A stretch of 64,000 nt of DNA from Phymatolithon calcareum (taxonomy: Eukaryota; Rhodophyta; Florideophyceae; Hapalidiales): positions 1,426,001 through 1,490,000 of the forward strand of contig OZ345383.1 in assembly GCA_977006965.1 (NCBI GenBank). The letters are read 5' to 3'. The notes under the pieces were generated by a model. It was given only the letters and a program-made list of their open reading frames with translations, ran no database searches and was not told the DNA's origin. Shown piece by piece: positions 62,901-64,000 of the stretch. The first letter of the stretch is position 1, and each line of letters opens with the position of its first letter. The position numbers and the translations under genes were made by a program.

Positions 62901-64000
62901 GATGCTTCAATCCTGTGTCACTGTGATCTCCACAACGTACATTACCAACTTTATTGGTTCTGTACGTTGCGGTTGATCGAAGTGACACGTGTTAATCATC
63001 TTTTGTCGTGATCCTGGTAAGTGCATATTCTCAAACAATTCAGATTTTTGTGAAAAAACCGCTGTTTGCGGTGGATACGAATGAATTCTAAAACGTTTCA
63101 AAGCTATGATTTGAATGTGTGGAGACGTCTGACTCAAAAATAATAATGTAGTCAGTTTTGTCCAATTAACATTTTTACAAGTCAGCGCAGCTATACCATT
63201 AACAACCCCCATTACAATCATGACAGTGATCCGTTAGCGGTTGACCAAATAGCGCATTTTCATGTGCGCAATCGATTCTGGTCAGATTTTAACAGTGCGC
63301 GTTTTGATTATGATAAATTTTTAACGCCCGATATATGAAACGAAAGAGAAGGGTATTGAAGAAAATTAAAAACGCGGGAAAAAGGTCCAAAAAACACCAA
63401 GTTATGAAACCGCGCTAGCGTCAATTTCGACAATTGCGCACCAAAATGGATTTTGGTGCGCAACTGTCCAAATGTCCACTTGCGCGGTTTCAGTAAAAAG
63501 TGCGAGAGTGGGACAAATTTGGGTTCAATAGAAACGTCATTCTAGCTCCTTTTCAAATGTTCGGTCGTATATCAGCGCCTCTTGGGGAGTTTAGAGTTGT
63601 AGCTTTCTGAATGTTTAGCAAAAACAATTGCGAACGAAAAATGAGAGCATGAAAAATTTTGCACATTTATGCGCGTGATGCGCGGTTACGCGCAATTGGC
63701 TCTTGTAATTTGAATGGCTCATCAAAAGACGGGCATGACGCACACTTTCATTACTCTCTTAATCTTACTCTAAGGCTCCGTGATTTGGAACGGTGGTGAT
63801 TGTTAACAGTGTATGTTTCAATAGAAAAATATGACAATGGTTGCTCTCTAATAAGAGCAAAATTTGAAAATTGTCCAGAAGGTACATAATAATATCCTAA
63901 TTTTATATAAAATAGTTTCATAAATCTCTATCTCGCTACACTACTGGGTATTATAAATCCAGTACTAGTGGGTCTCGAGCACCCCTCTATCTCTTCCACA
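62901..64000. other. AT-rich right end of window
   Basis: No gene is supported. A minus-strand frame at 62907-63221 (104 aa) upstream of the Harbinger gene has no motif; some Harbinger elements carry a second Myb-like gene, but I see no sign of one. A foldback lies at 63405-63492. Confidence 0.5.
63405..63492. repeat. 88-bp foldback, 43-bp arms
   Basis: Equal arms without gaps flank a 2-nt centre (GG), with seven mismatches of 43. The outer 11 bases (TGAAACCGCGC) and inner 14 (TTGCGCACCAAAAT) pair perfectly. It may be a small MITE-like element or one end-pair of a larger one. Confidence 0.85.

Noticed and set aside
62907-63221. 104-aa minus frame next to the Harbinger-like gene as the Myb-like second gene of such elements
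   Set aside because: No spaced tryptophans or other Myb/SANT features; AT-rich composition alone explains the open frame.

Overview
This is nuclear DNA from a eukaryote. It carries genes for ER BiP, a SAP30BP/HCNGP-type splicing-linked protein, a USP36/42-like deubiquitinase, TMCO1, an ARF-family GTPase, organellar seryl-tRNA synthetase and a mitochondrial-type ribosomal protein uL22. A GDT1/UPF0016 transporter with a long basic leader suggests a plastid. Most genes are single open frames. The only introns I can support are short (70-107 nt) and lie in three genes. Gene islands alternate with long stretches rich in transposons and repeats. A red alga, perhaps a florideophyte such as Chondrus, fits best, but that is inference from gene style rather than from a marker gene.

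Layout. 0-28 kb is a gene-dense island: BiP 3' end, HCNGP protein (-), deubiquitinase (+), TMCO1 (-, three exons), M1 aminopeptidase (+), unusual ARF-like GTPase (-), a two-exon unknown protein (-), M20 peptidase (-), GDT1 transporter (-) and a large RNA-binding protein (-). It is interrupted at 13.4-16.6 kb by a 3.2-kb block of microsatellites. 28-41.9 kb is gene-poor. It holds three diverged copies of a unit that carries a small unrecognised gene (intact at 36.2 kb, broken at 32.9 kb, missing at 35.1 kb), further decayed repeats and small palindromes. 41.9-50.6 kb is a second island: a three-exon membrane protein, an EF-hand/kinase fusion, seryl-tRNA synthetase and uL22m.

51.1-61.4 kb is best read as one large DNA transposon. 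A 1426-aa Tnp2-like (CACTA/Plavaka-type) transposase lies with two unrecognised companion genes between two blocks that share dense CCTATC/GATAGG hexamers. It is followed by a frameshifted PIF/Harbinger-like transposase (62-62.9 kb) and AT-rich DNA with a foldback.

Starts were taken at the first sensible ATG. Several long frames open upstream of it with TTG or GTG, which I did not accept for a eukaryotic nuclear gene. The most notable items are the ARF-like GTPase that lacks both the P-loop lysine and the catalytic glutamine, the three-gene CACTA-like element, the EF-hand plus TKL-kinase fusion, the repeated unit with a small conserved protein, and a 166-nt near-perfect hairpin at 18.7 kb.
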